Assembly (NCBI GenBank): GCA_963575745.1 | Contig: CAUYUJ010016059.1 | Location: forward strand, 1,102,849 to 1,166,848 | Source: Prorocentrum cordatum | Lineage: Eukaryota; Sar; Dinophyceae; Prorocentrales; Prorocentraceae | Reading direction: 5' to 3' | Length of the DNA stretch: 64,000 nucleotides | Shown here: positions 32,951-43,798 of the stretch, in pieces | How the letters are laid out: each line of letters begins with the position of its first letter | Position numbering within the stretch: the stretch's first letter is position 1 | Notes under the pieces: generated by a model | Seen by the model: the letters and a program-made list of their open reading frames with translations, nothing else | The model's database searches: none | What the model was told of the DNA's origin: nothing | Made by a program: the position numbers and the translations under genes

Positions 32951-33100
32951 CTATCTCGCTTCTCCCGATCCGGCGCCCCCGCCGGCCCAACCGGACGCCG
33001 CCAAGTCGAGAGGATCGGCCGAGAGCCCGGCACGCTGCGCTGCCGCGTCGGCCGCCCAGATGAGCAGCAGCGCAGGCCCGCGGGGGCGCGCAGGTGGCGG
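32951..33100 (-). CDS. Terminal exon, unidentified
   Basis: Acceptor CGAATCCCACCTGCAG, then PARPRGPALLLIWAADAAAQ, AGLSADPLDLAASGWAGG to TAG (49 codons), with nearly all third positions G or C. No family recognised. Confidence 0.65.
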   Translation of the reverse strand, partial: PPPARPRGPALLLIWAADAAAQRAGLSADPLDLAASGWAGGGAGSGEAR

Positions 33101-33117
33101 CTGCAGGTGGGATTCGT

Positions 33118-33660
33118 TTATCCATATATATATATATATGTATATGTAGATAGATCTGCAGCGGTATACATTTATATATGTATATAGTAAATTAAAAATA
33201 GTAACGTATGCCAGCAACGCGATGCTGCGATTCGTATAACTATGCAGATACATGTGTACAGGTATCTACAGGTCACACACATACGCACACATATATTAAA
33301 CACATCGTCGCAAACCATAACTCCGAGCGGACTGCCGCACCACAAATGCGCGCGCAAATTAGCGTAACTTGGTAATTGTCATACCGGCCGGGCTGGCACC
33401 ATCAGGCGATCTCGTAGGCTCGGAGACTGGATACCGTGGGCACATACGATACTTAGTTGCACACCCATGTATGAATTAAGACACGTTGCACCGCTGAGCG
33501 CAAATATGCATACCCAGACGCGCCTATTCTGACACATATTCAGAAACATACAGATGTATGTGTATAATCACACACACGCGTAGTTACTAGTTACTCTCAT
33601 TCTCTATGCACATATACGTATGTAAATGTAGCTGCGTATACTTGAACACCAATGCACACG
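33118..33660. other. AT-rich spacer with (TA)n and (CA)n
   Basis: TATATATATATATG near 33123 and CACACACA/TATGTATA words to about 33600. No frame or splice signal worth calling. Confidence 0.7.
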
Positions 33661-33686
33661 TGTCCGTTCAACTTACTAGGAGATAC

Positions 33687-34208
33687 CTTGTCCGAAACAT
33701 CGCGGAGCTTCCTAATGCCCCTGCCGCGATTTGGGGGGCAACGAATCTCCACGGGACGGGATACCTGCCGGCAAGCTCGCTTCTGACTTCATGTACCGAC
33801 TGTATACTGTACTCGCTGGAAGCGTGAAAACAGAACCAGAGTCCGCGAGAGGGTCCGTACACACGGGTCTGGCTTGTGTTGGTCGGATCGGTTCGGGTCG
33901 GGTAATCATTGATGGGGCACCCCTTCACCACCCTTCTGCTGCTGACAATGTAGCCCTTGGTCTCAGATCGGGGCACCGCTTCCTTTTTACCTGCCACGCC
34001 TCGAGACTTGCGGCAATGATACACCACTGTGCATGTAAATCCTGCTTGCGAAGATTGAGGTCCAAGCGTAGTGGCAAACAAAAACACGACTGGTCACGTC
34101 GCCCTGTTTCGGACCCCAAAGCCCTCACGTATACACCTGACTCGAGAAAGCTGCCCGCATGAAGATGGGGCCGAGAGCTTCCGTCGTGTCTTTTCGAGGC
34201 GCTCTGAC
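33687..34208 (-). CDS. Three consecutive phase-0 exons of an unidentified gene
   Basis: Exon 34208-34137 (24 codons: VRAPRKDTTEALGPIFMRAA, donor AGTCAG|GTGTAT), exon 34044-33991 (18 codons: QDLHAQWCIIAASLEAWQ, donor GCAG|GTAAAA) and exon 33799-33687 (SVHEVRSELAGRYPVPWRFV, APQIAAGALGSSAMFRT, donor ACAAG|GTATCT) all join in phase 0. Acceptors are CCGTGAACAG, CAATCTTCGCAAG and CAGTATACAG. Hydrophobic blocks suggest a membrane protein, but no family is recognised. This is one of the clearest gene structures in the window. Confidence 0.7.
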
Positions 34209-34254
34209 CTGTTCACGGCCTCGGATTTTTGGGGTCCTCCACAGGGCTGATCCT

Positions 34255-35150
34255 GCTCCTCCTTCTCCTCCTCCTCCTCCTCTCCCTCCTCCCCCTCCTC
34301 CTCCTCCTCTCCCTCCTCCTCCTCCTCCTCCTCCTCCTGCTCCCTTGCCGTCGTCAGTTCGTGCTCCTCCTGCTGGACCCGCAGACTTCTTGTACGTGCT
34401 CATGCTCTGCCTTTTCCTGGTGCTCGTCATCGTCCTCCTCCGCCTCCACGTCCACCTTGTCATTGTCATCCAGTCCTTCATCCCCTTGTCCTTCTCCACT
34501 GACCTCCGACTGCTGCTGCGTCTCCTGATCCTCCTCCACCTGACCCCACTCCTGCACCGCACCCCCTGTCCTGTTTGCACCCATTTCCTCATGCTCCCCA
34601 TCCACCTGCTCATCCTCCTTTTCAACCTCATTCTGGCCCTCATGCTCCTCCTCCTCCTCTCCTCGCCCTCTCCACTGTCGTCGCCAACTCGCCGACCTCC
34701 CACTCTGTATCATCATCCCCGCCTCATGCATTTATCCGGTTCCCATTGTGCCCCTCCTGCTGGTGCCTACCTTCCTCCCCTGCACGGCCCACTCCTGCTC
34801 CGGCTGCTCATCCCGCACCCGTCCTCCTTCTCCTCCGTGCTTATTCCCGCTCCCTGCTGCGGCCCCTCCGTCGTCCACGCCCGTCGCACTCCTGTTGCTC
34901 CTCCTCCTTCTCCTCCACCTTCTTGGGATCCTCCCTTCCATCTTCCTCCACCCCCTCCTCCTCCTCCTCCTCCTCCTCATCATCATCCTCCTCCCCCTCA
35001 TCCTGCTCCTCATGCTCGTCCTCCTCCTCATCATCCTTGTCCTCTCCATCATCACCACCACCAGAGTCACTCATCTCTACCACCACATCATCAACATCAT
35101 TATCAACATCGCTACCATCCTCATCCGCACCCGACTCAGAATGTGCGTCG
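34255..35150. repeat. (TCC)n-rich tract
   Basis: CCTCCTCCTCCTCC runs interrupted by CTC/CAT words. Pro/Leu/Ser or Glu/Arg proteins across it are not believed. Confidence 0.9.
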
Positions 35151-35594
35151 GACCTGGTCGCATCGGCCTAGAGTCTGAATCGGCTCGGATCGGCCGTGCT
35201 AGGTTGCACAGCAGTGCCACGCAAGCACTGAGCCGCATTGGATCGTCGGATTATCGGAATCGAATCGGATCGGACTGGCCAGACTCGATATCGAACCAGG
35301 TCTTGGACGGGTCGCGTGCAGGTCTGCAGCTCTAGGTCGAACTGACGGGGCGCTCCAGGAGCTCACCAACGACCGACGGCCGATTCCGCCCTACATGTCC
35401 GAATCCAGTAGCAAGCGCTTGGTGTCTGGAGTACTATGCGGGACCTGCTCTAGTACAGGGACGCATCGTAGACGGATCTACCCTGCCTCCGACCTTGTAC
35501 TGCGTCGAACGCAGCCCGCTCGGTGTCTAGACGCATCCACCCCGAATGTGCCTTTGCACGCAGCGACGCCCAATGTGTCGATAGGCGATGGTGG

Positions 35595-35860
35595 CTAGAA
35601 CGTGAGTGCGGCATGTGGCCAAGGCCACAGGCATCGGTCTTCTGGCAGCAGGCAGACTGGGCCCTCCAGCAACGCCATGTCCCCCCTGCAGGGTTTCCCT
35701 CGCGTGTGGCAGCTGCGAGGGCCACACCACGGTCTGCACGCGGAGGGCATGCGCACACCAGGGCGAGGCGCCCGACAGGCGCGCGGCCCCGCCTGCGTCC
35801 AGCTCTCGCCCAGGCTGCCAGTAGCGCCAATTGTCGGCAGCGCGCACAAGGGAGGTAGGG
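35595..35860 (+). other. Coding-like but strand-ambiguous segment
   Basis: A plus-strand acceptor (GTCCCCCCTGCAG at 35691) precedes a Cys-rich frame (CGSCEGHTTVCTRRACA, a C-x2-C-x6-C-x4-C pattern). Other frames on both strands are also open. Possibly an exon of a zinc-binding protein. Confidence 0.3.
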
Positions 35861-35979
35861 GCTCTCTTGGGGGCCCTCGAGGGGGGTCCTTCCTTAGCTG
35901 TTCTGGTGTTGCCAGAAGCGGTCCTGGCCCGAGGTGTCCCTAGCTTTCCGCGCCACTTTGGAAGCCCCCTCGACCTCGT

Positions 35980-36060
35980 CTGGAGGCCGTGGAGGCCTCC
36001 TTAGAAATCCTGGGGACACCTTGGGCCAGGTACACTTCTGGCAACACCCGAGCCGTACCC
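35980..36060 (+). repeat. Dispersed GC-rich repeat (GGCCGTGGGGGCCTCC family)
   Basis: Third copy of the 24857-24942 / 25970-26055 element. Confidence 0.85.
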
Positions 36061-36227
36061 CTGCGGCGCCCACGAGGGGGCAGGGGGAAGGGGGAGGTCA
36101 CTTAGAAGAAAGCAGCTTCTTGGAAGGCGCCGCCCCTACAGCTGTAGACGAGGCCCGCGCCTTCTGAGAAGCAGGGGAGCTTCTAAGAAGCCTTCCCCCC
36201 CCCGACCCCCCCCCCCTGCGCGCGGGC

Positions 36228-36345
36228 CGCCAGCGCGGCAGGCGACATTGGAAACGAGGGCGCCTACCCGACCTTACGCGGGCAGCGAACGCGCCGATGT
36301 CGGCGCCGTCGGCCCCGTTCTCTTGCGTCGCTCATGTGGCTGCTT
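36228..36345 (-). repeat. Dispersed TTACGCG-rich repeat, copy 2
   Basis: CTTACGCGGGCAGCGAACGC aligns with the copy at 31880-32030. Confidence 0.75.
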
Positions 36346-36479
36346 CGGGCGACACTGACCCCTCCCCAAACAAGTTGTTCCCTCCTCCGCAGTTCTGAAA
36401 GGGGAGCAGAGGGAGCGGACGGCACCACGACGAAGCACCTCCGTGGCGCGAAGCCGGGAGCAGTGTCAGTGCCGGGCGG

Positions 36480-36640
36480 CGACGAACGAAGCCAGGACGA
36501 GGAGAACGTCGGGCGAGAATTCGAACATCTCTGAGATCTGGCGGCTCTGGATGATGTCTCGGGCGCGGGGGCCTTCTCAGAGCGTTTTGGAAAGCCCTGA
36601 GTGCGCTCTGGAACGCTCTGGAACGGACTTCTCCTGGTCG
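36480..36640. repeat. Dispersed ~150-bp repeat (GCTCAGA...GCGTTCCGG family), copy 2
   Basis: GAAGCCAGGACGAGGAGAAC and CTGAGATCTGGCGGCTCTGG align with 38600-38750 and 25650-25790. Confidence 0.85.
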
Positions 36641-36849
36641 TAGCCCCGTCCGTCATGCCGTGCAACAGCAAGCTGACCCCCCTCCCCAAAGATGTCGTCT
36701 CTGGAGGCGGGAATGGGAGGAGCATTCTGTTGCTTCCGCCGATTTTCGCCGACTTTCTCCCGGCTTCCGCCGGCGAGCCCGCAGCCGCTCTGCTTCCGCC
36801 CAGCTTGCGCCGAGGACGGCGCCGAAGGCCAGGCCCTCTCTGGAGCGCC

Positions 36850-37257
36850 CTATCTGTACCCAGCCTCTGGGCACGGCAACGCCGCCACCACCAGCGCGAG
36901 GAGCCAGGGGTGTCCTCCTGTGGCGGTGGCGTCGTTTCCCAGACACGCGACGTGCTGATTGTTTCAACACGGGCCCCCCAGACGTCCCGACCCTTTCCCT
37001 GGGACCTGTGTTTCGTCCTGGGTCGTCTTTGACGGTCCCAGGGCCCAGCGAGGGCCCCCAAAGGCCGAAAACATGAAACCAGAACTGCCCGTCACGTTGA
37101 CTCTGGACGCGATCGTGTCTGGATGTTCTATCCTACTGGCACGCCAACTCCCGCCCCGAGACTTCACAGAGACAAGGCGCCCGCGTCGCCTGCCGACGCC
37201 GTGGCCAGGCGGGCGCGCCAAGGCCCGCAACGGCGCCGCGGCGCCGCGCAACGCCAT
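36850..37257 (-). CDS. Small gene, two candidate exons, possible transit-peptide start
   Basis: ATG at 37257 opens MALRGAAAPLRALARPPGHG, an Arg/Ala-rich acid-free N terminus like an organelle transit peptide, with high third-position GC, reading to about 37050 (RVNVTGSSGFMFSAF). A terminal exon 36917-36850 follows acceptor CGCCACCGCCACAG and reads GGHPWLLALVVAALPCPEAG to TAG, a hydrophobic tail. The intervening intron contains a palindromic CCTTTCCCTGGGACC-type repeat. The donor of exon 1 is not fixed. Confidence 0.5.
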
Positions 37258-37369
37258 GGCGGCGGCCGGGAACGCCGCTGCGCAGCGCGCGCTCTGAACC
37301 CGACCGCCAGACGGCGGGCTGCGAGGATGTCGCGCGCTGCTGCTCAGTGTTCGTCGGGGGGGGGGTCGT

Positions 37370-37545
37370 AAGAGTAGGGTAGGAAGGGATAGGGTAGAGA
37401 GTCAGCTCACGTAGCTGGTTTTCCTGGCGCCTCCTGGCGCCGGGGGGCATGGGCCCGGCGGCAGGGCGAAAATCAGCTGCATGCAGCAGTTTTCGTAGAC
37501 CCCCTTTTCCTTAGTTGTTCGTCCCGCCCGAGCCCTCCGCTCCCA
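37370..37545. mobile_element. Palindromic MITE-like element, family 3, decayed copy
   Basis: Internal modules AGTCAGCTCACGTAGCTG, GGCGCCTCCTGGCGCC and CAGCTGCATGCAGC match 23650-23760 in the same order. The terminal repeats are degraded. Confidence 0.85.
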
Positions 37546-37835
37546 CGTGCTCCCTGGTTGAGACGAAGGCAGTTTGAGATCGGGGGCGTCCAAGAGGGGC
37601 GCGACCAAGAGGGGGGTTCGCAAATCATGGCCCGAGGCGCGTGCGCGAACGAGGGGTTGATCAGGGAACGTTGAAAGAAGAAATGGGGGGGGCATTATGT
37701 CCGCGAAGACAGCATGTCCCTGGCCATCATACCCTCAGCCCACACACGCACACCTCTAGGTATCACCCCCCTCTTGGCCGACACCGAGGACAAACTTGGA
37801 TGAGGATAAACCAGAGAGCCCTGAGAGCGGGCGGG

Positions 37836-37979
37836 TCACGAGGCCAACGACAGGAACAATGCTTGCACGGGCAGCGCCTCGTCCTGCCCGTCCACATGCC
37901 TCTGCCATGCCCTCCAGAACCACATCACGTCGCAAAGGTTTCGGCCAGCGTCGCCCCCCATGGGATAACCGCGAAAAGT
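37836..37979 (-). CDS. Terminal exon, unidentified
   Basis: Acceptor GAGGGAGGTCTAAAG, then TFRGYPMGGDAGRNLCDVMW, FWRAWQRHVDGQDEALPV to TGA (47 codons) with strong third-position GC. Confidence 0.6.
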   Translation of the reverse strand, partial: TFRGYPMGGDAGRNLCDVMWFWRAWQRHVDGQDEALPVQALFLSLAS

Positions 37980-38599
37980 CTTTAGACCTCCCTCAACGGT
38001 GGAAACTAATTATCGTTTCGACGCCCTTATTGACGGACTGGGGCCCCAACACAAGAGAAGGGACGAGTTTTATACCCCGCCGAGAAAACCAGGGGGGAGG
38101 GGAGGAGCAAAACTAAGGACTTACTGCGGTTACAAATCAAAGCGAGTGAGCGAGGAGGGGAGAGGAGGGAGACGTGATCCTCCTCCTCCTGCTGCTTCGC
38201 TCCTCCCCCCTCCTCCAGAATCTTCCCCTCTCCTCTAAAAGCAGTTCCCCCCCCTCTCTCTTCCTCTGAGCAGGAGCCTCCTCCTCCTCCTCCTCCTTCG
38301 CTCCCCCTCCCTCCTCCAGATTATTCTTCCCCTCTCCCGTAAAGCCTTCCCTTGCCCTCTTGTTCTTCCTCTGGGAGGAAGAGGAGGGGAGAAACATGTC
38401 TCAGAGCATCTGGGGAGTGCGAGGCGACATGCCCAGGAACGGTCTTTCAGGGCAGTGTCGCGGGCGCGTGCTCGGAGGACGAGGGATGAAGAGTCGAATG
38501 AGGGCGCCAGTGCTGCGAAATTTCGAGCAGGGATGACTGGGTCGTGGGGCGCTTGGGGGGATGAGGAAGTGGACGAGGAGCGAGAGAGAGAGAGAGAGA

Positions 38600-38755
38600 G
38601 CGAAGCCAGGACGAGGACAAATTCGGACGAGGATTCATCGAGAATCTCTGAGATCCGGCGGCTCTGGAGGATGTCTCGGCCGCCGCGGCCTGCTCAGAGC
38701 GCTTCGGAATGCCCTGAGAGCGTTCCGGAAGGCTCTGGAACGAACTCCTCATCCT
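38600..38755. repeat. Dispersed ~150-bp repeat (GCTCAGA...GCGTTCCGG family), copy 3
   Basis: Closest to 36480-36640, and preceded by a (GA)n run at 38583-38600. Confidence 0.85.
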
Positions 38756-38869
38756 ATACCCCCGCCCGAGGGAAGGACCGGTGGGAGGCGGGGGACGTCG
38801 ACGGAAGCAGGGCAGTGTGCGGAGTCGGGGCTGGCTCTACGAGTGGGTCATGGGGTGCCGGTGTGCGGG

Positions 38870-38975
38870 GGGGGGGGGATGCGTTTGTTGCTGTGGACCG
38901 CTCCGTGCACGGCTGCCTCGGCGACGCGCCCCGCAAGGGGGGTCCAGAGAGGTTCGAACCGAAGCGGCACCCAGT
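38870..38975 (-). CDS. Possible exon, unidentified
   Basis: Frame WVPLRFEPLWTPLAGRVAEA, AAVHGAVHSNKRI with high third-position GC. It directly follows a 100-bp (CT)n tract on this strand, and no AG acceptor is visible in the tract, so the 5' end is unclear. Confidence 0.45.
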
Positions 38976-38983
38976 CGATGGAC

Positions 38984-38984
<1 letters not shown>

Positions 38985-39020
<36 letters not shown>

Positions 39021-39085
39021 AAAAAAAAGAGAGAGAGAGAGAGAGGGAGAGAGAGGGAGAGGGAGAGAGAGAGGGAGAGGACCAG
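38985..39085. repeat. (GA)n microsatellite
   Basis: GAGAGAGAGA runs with GGA interruptions. Confidence 0.95.
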
Positions 39086-39199
39086 GGGGAGGAGTGGGGC
39101 GTGTACGGGAGCAGGAGCGTGGTCTCGGCGTCTCCCTTTGCGTGCTCCACGTGTCCCCCCGCTCACCGCAGTCCCCCCCTCTGTGCTCGTCCTCTTCTG

Positions 39200-39333
39200 A
39201 ACGTGCTTCCCCTGGGAGCCTCATGACCGCCCTCTCTGCTGCCCGTGGGCCTCGAGCCAACCGGCACGCGTCCTTCCTCGCCCGCCCCAGCCACGCAGCC
39301 TGCAGCATCAGGTTACCCAGGTTGAACTGCGTC
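39200..39333 (-). CDS. Exon with a possible TPR helix
   Basis: Acceptor GCATCCACCGCCAG, then TQFNLGNLMLQAAWLGRARK, GPRAAERAVMRLPGEARSEE. The FNLGNLMLQ start resembles the first helix of a TPR unit, but only one partial unit is visible. Confidence 0.5.
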
Positions 39334-39379
39334 CTGGCGGTGGATGCTTGATGTGACGGGGTCGCCAACTGTTCGGCGG

Positions 39380-40320
39380 TGGGCAAACCTTCCTGTAGTA
39401 AACCACCCTGTATTGAAAACGGCCTAGGACCGAAACCGACGGACCTGGACCCCCAAAACGACGGCCGCGACGCCCGCTCGCGAACCGAAAACGGCCAATG
39501 CGCTAATCGACATGTCAGGGCAGGAGTTGGGTCTGTCCGGGGGTCAGAGAACGGGGTCGTCTGTAGGAATGGCCCCAGAAGGAGCAGGGAAAGCGATTAA
39601 ATCGGAAATCCGTTTTCGTTTTGGTGTGAAGGTTTTTTGGGTCAATTTGTTGTTTTGAATTTTGTTTGGGGTAAGCTGTGGCTCCAGATTCGTAGCTGTT
39701 GGTGCGCACTTGAAGGTGTCGTTTGTTTCTCACTACTGCATATATGTCGGTCTTCGGGGTGGGTTGTCCGATGGGTTAGGCGCGGTTGCCGGCTTCGACC
39801 AGTGCCCCAGGGCGTCGGTGCTCGGCCTTGGTTTTGCAGCTGTGTCTTGCGATGCAATTTGGTTTCCGGCCTCGGTGTTAGTCTTCGGCCTCGGTCTTGC
39901 GATGCCGTCCGTCTGCGACCTCGGCCCACATGGTAGAACAACGAAGATCGACTTCAAATTTGCGACGGGGGGGCGGTCTTGATTTCCTGAGTTCTGCGTG
40001 CACCATTCGCTCGCCGACAGCGCGGTTCCCCTTGGGTCCCTCGACGCGCGGCTCGTTCTATGGCCCGCGGCGCCAACGGCCCCGTTGCCGCGGAGCACGC
40101 GAGCACGCGCTTGTCTGCGCGAGTTTTGCTTCGCACCGCGCAGCGCGAAGCACGCGAACGCGCGACCGCACATTTTCACAGCGAGGCTTCGATGTCACGC
40201 GCAGTTTGCGCGGGGACTCGCGTTGCACAGCCAAGGGAAGTTGACGCGTAAATGTGCGAACCAAGAGCCACGGCAACGAGCGACTAAGACGGTCCTGCCG
40301 ACGCCCCTGCGGGCTCTCCT
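39380..40320. other. Region without a confident gene
   Basis: Contains short tandem words (CGGCCTCGGTCTTGCGATGC near 39890-39905) and a CGCG-rich segment (40030-40250) with internal inverted words (GCGCGAAGCACGCG). Open frames on both strands are unconvincing. Confidence 0.5.
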
Positions 40321-40326
40321 ACAGAC

Positions 40327-40393
40327 CTGACCCCCCAGACATTCCCAAGGCAGGAGGTCTATCAACCTCCGGACTATCTACGGCCCTGGCATA
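40327..40393 (-). CDS. Internal exon, unidentified
   Basis: Acceptor AGTTCACGCGCTCACAG, then YARAVDSPEVDRPPALGMSG, donor TCAG|GTCTGT (67 nt). Both splice sites are strong. Confidence 0.6.
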
Positions 40394-40619
40394 CTGTGAG
40401 CGCGTGAACTTCCGGGAGAAGGGGCTCCGCCCACACGGGTCAATTAGAAGTCACATATTGGTTGCATTTGGCGTACAGCTGCCCTCTGCGTAATTACAAT
40501 GATTATCGGTATCCAGCTCTTCTCCGCATCTTTTGCACTTTTCTCTGACTCACTCTTCACCTTGGTCCCCGTACCTCTCGCTGTCATCCCTTATCCGTCG
40601 ACTATTCCTTGGTCTCTCT

Positions 40620-40672
40620 TTCCCTCTCTCTCTCTCTCTTTCCCTCTCTCTCTCTCTCTCTCTCTCCCCTCG
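40620..40672. repeat. (CT)n microsatellite
   Basis: CTCTCTCTCT runs. Confidence 0.95.
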
Positions 40673-40829
40673 TCTCTGCCTAATGATTTTCATTCCTCTC
40701 CTGGTGTTTGGCGGTCGGTTTAGCATGGCCTGGTGTCGAAAGCGAGTGCAGGACTGGATGGGGGCACGGGTAGCAGGCCCGACGGTGGCGTCGTGCCCTG
40801 GCTGCACACAACGAGTGCCGATGAGAAAT

Positions 40830-41045
40830 CTAGGACGGCCGAGATCTGTCGCGCTGCAGCCGTGCCGTTCGAGCTGGGAGCGGCCCCTCGCTCCTATCCA
40901 GCGCCCGTGGTCCCGACCAGCAAGCCACGCCGTCCGCGCCGACTGCTGGGTGGAATCCGGCCCTCGCTCGCTCGGGGCCGCCACTCCTGCCGAGCTGCGC
41001 GCCGCGTGCACGCGCCCACGCGACAGCAATAGCCTGCAAAAGCGC
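40830..41045 (-). CDS. Terminal exon, unidentified
   Basis: Acceptor GGAGCTTCCGTGGGCAG, then ALLQAIAVAWARARGAQLGR, HPAVGADGVACWSGPRALDR to TAG (71 codons) with high third-position GC. Confidence 0.55.
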   Translation of the reverse strand, partial: ALLQAIAVAWARARGAQLGRSGGPERARAGFHPAVGADGVACWSGPRALDRSEGPLPARTARLQRDRSRPS

Positions 41046-41231
41046 CTGCCCACGGAAGCTCCTGCAGCCCCTCATCCTCATCCTCCTCCTCCTCCTCCTC
41101 CTCCTCCATTCCTTCTCCCTAACTTCTCCCTGTCGCACCCAGAGGCCAATTTTTATGGCGGGCCGGGCGTTTCGCCTGCGATCTCATCACCATGTATGAC
41201 TCTGAAGTTCAAAAAATGGCAGCAGCTTCAC

Positions 41232-41722
41232 AGATGGAGGGCGGGAAGTTTTCAAAATGTGGCTCTCGCCTCAGCGCCGCGCACATTTGTTTTAAACATT
41301 TGCAAGAGCTTCACGGATTGAGACAGGGACGTTTTCAAAATGTCGCTCTCGCCGCAGCGCCGAACACATTCGTTTTAAACATTTGCAAGAGCTTCACGGA
41401 TGGAGGGCGGTCCCTTTCAAAATGTGGCTCTCGCCTTACCGCCGAACGCATTCGTTTTAAACATTTGCAAGACATCACAGATTGAGGGCGGTTCATTTTC
41501 AACATGTGGCTCTCGCCTTAGTGCCGCGCACATGTGTTTTTAACATTCGCAAGACATCACGGATTCTTTTTCAACATGAGGCTCTCGCCTTAGCGCCGCG
41601 CACATGTTTTTCAACATTCGCAAGACATCACGGATTGAGGTCGGCTCCTTCTCAACATGAGGTTTTCGCCTCAGCGCCGCGCACATGTGTCTTAAACATT
41701 TGCAAGAGTGTCACGGATTCCC
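41232..41722. repeat. ~80-bp tandem repeat, six copies
   Basis: Each copy has TTTTCAAAATGTGGCTCTCGCC, a GCCGCGCACA word, TTTTAAACATTTGCAAGA and CACGGATTGAG. The fifth copy is shortened. AT-richer than its surroundings. Confidence 0.95.
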
Positions 41723-42419
41723 ATGGTCAACGTACCAGAAATGGTGTTTTGCACGGATTCCGGATCATGTGGGTGCAACAGTGGTGTTGTTGAAATCCCA
41801 TTGATCCGTTGCGTGGGTATCCCGAAAACAATGTTTTGGAATGCTTCAAGGTCTTCAAACGGTTGTCTTCCAACAAGACAGCTCCCTCAGTGGAATGAAC
41901 CGTTGTGGGGGCCTATGAGGGGGTACTTGGAGGGAGGGTGAATTCCATCATCGTTGATGACTCTTGGGTTTATACTGGTCCTCCTCCTCCTCCTGCCCCA
42001 CTCCTCCCCCTCCTGCCCCTCCCCCTCCCTATTCCCCCTCCCCCTCCCCTCCCTCCGCCTCCTCCGCCTCCGCCTCTTCATGCTCGTGTCCTCTCCCTGC
42101 ATGGCGCTGCCCCGGAGCGGAAGGGAACTGCCACCCCAAGGCAGCCTGTACCCGGGGCAACCTTCCCCGACAGCTACCCAGCACTGCCAACAAGTGCCCA
42201 GGAATGTCCCCCATGCCGCCAAGGTGGCCCAACGTTGCCCCACGAGGTACCGCACGTCCTCCAAGGAGGCATCAAGACGAGCCAGAGCGCCAGGGAGAGG
42301 CTTCCAACACACGAAAGAAACAAGCCAAGAGGCCCTCCAGGATTACCCGAACCACTCAAACACCTGGCAACCCTCTTTGGGTGTTGAACTTGTTGGGGGG
42401 TCCAGGCCTCTCGGTTCAA

Positions 42420-42720
42420 TAGGGCTCCAGCAGGGCATTGGAGGAGCCAGCGAGGGGCCAAAAGAGCCCAATGAGGGTCCCAAGAAGAAGCCCCCCCACA
42501 GCTCAGGACAGCCTCGAGAGGGCCCCAAGGCTGCCAAAGAGGGGCCCAGGACAGCCGCACAGGGCCCCAAGACGGCCACCAGAGGCCCCCCGAGACAGCT
42601 CCGAGAGCCCCACCCCAGCCGGCCGAGAGTGGCCCAAGGCGGCACCGAGACGGCCCACGAGGGCCCCGCATGAGCCCGAGGTAGCCCAAGGCGGCCCAGG
42701 TGGGCCCCACGAAGGCCCCT
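42420..42720. repeat. CCAAGAGG-family minisatellite copy (CCAAAGAGG/CCAAGACGG variant)
   Basis: GGCCCCAAGACGGCC and GCCAAAGAGGGGCCC words. The minus frames over 42180-43000 are partly shadows of it. Confidence 0.75.
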
Positions 42721-42944
42721 CGATCGCAGGGCGCTGGGCACGGTGGCGGAACTTGCGGCAGGCCGCAGCGTGCCTCCGAGAACCCTGCCACCTTCTCCTC
42801 GCCGTCCTCCCCCACTGCTCCGCCCGCCCTCGTCAGAACAGGAAAAGCAACTGCGTGTACACAAACGAGGAAACAGGGAGGACGGGAGGACGCAGGGGAA
42901 GCAGGGAGAACGGGAGGAGGCGGGCCAGCGTGGACCATGGCGGG

Positions 42945-43066
42945 AGGCCCCGACTTCCATGAGGGCACCAAAAACAATAGCGTCTGAGCTCCAGTCGGGG
43001 TCGAGGGTCAGGCACGAAGGATGAGGAGCATAATGTTCCACGACCACGGTGAAGGACATCAGCAGC
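42945..43066 (-). CDS. Internal exon, unidentified
   Basis: Pyrimidine-rich acceptor TTCTTCTCCGCCGTGCCAG, then MSFTVVVEHYAPHPSCLTLD, SDAIVFGALMEVGASRHGPR. The 3' end is unknown. Confidence 0.6.
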
Positions 43067-43169
43067 CTGGCACGGCGGAGAAGAACGAGGAGGAGGGCAA
43101 CCCTCCTCGAGGAAGGGGGCTCTCCTCCACCTCCTGCACCTGATCCTCCTCATTCTCCTCCTCCTCCTC

Positions 43170-43338
43170 CTCCTCCTCCTGCAGCAGCACCCCTCCTCCT
43201 CCTCCTCTTCCCACTGCCCTGTGATGCGGCGTAAGTCCTGGAAGACCGCGGCTGCTTGAGCCCGTCCGCGAGCGTGATCGACTGGACGCTCTGCCACTCC
43301 AGGACCTGAGGGGGAACTCGCTCGAATCGGCGATACAT
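43170..43338 (-). CDS. Probable exon, unidentified
   Basis: ATG at 43338 or acceptor GTTCCCCCTCAG at about 43297. Frame YRRFERVPPQVLEWQSVQSI, TLADGLKQPRSSRTYAAS, running into a Gly/Arg tract made by the local TCC repeat. A second minus frame (FQDLRRITGQW) is also open. Confidence 0.5.
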
Positions 43339-43445
43339 AGCCGATGGATCGGCGATGGGCCCCCGATGGCGAGTCCAGATATTCCTGGGTGGGGTGGGCT
43401 ATCAGACCCACATCGGCGATGAATGTGCGATTGGGGGTCTATGCG

Positions 43446-43493
43446 TTCCCCGCTGGGTCTTTCCCCCCTAAGGGGGATAGACCCAGCGGGGAA
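43446..43493. promoter_or_regulatory. Near-perfect 48-bp inverted repeat (hairpin)
   Basis: TTCCCCGCTGGGTCT at 43446-43460 pairs with AGACCCAGCGGGGAA at 43479-43493, and the inner CCCCC/GGGGG also pairs, leaving a tiny loop. Role unknown. Confidence 0.85.
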
Positions 43494-43798
43494 GGAGGAG
43501 AACCACCTCTTGCCAGTCGAGGCGCCTTCCAGGGTCGAGATTCAAAAGACGTGGAAGGCTTTTGTCGACTCTTCTATGTGTCTTGTCGCCTCGGGGTGCT
43601 TGCCAGCAACTGCGCCTCGCCGAATGCCGCTGGAAACCCGAGTTACAGCCGAAAGTATGATTCAAGACACCTGGCACCTTACGCCACACCCCCTCGCGTA
43701 GCGAAGAAATGTAAGCTGCGCCAGGGCACCCGCGCCATGAGGCGCACGCGCCAGGCCGCCCAGGCCCCCTAGACGAGGACGGCCCCTCCAATTTTGCT

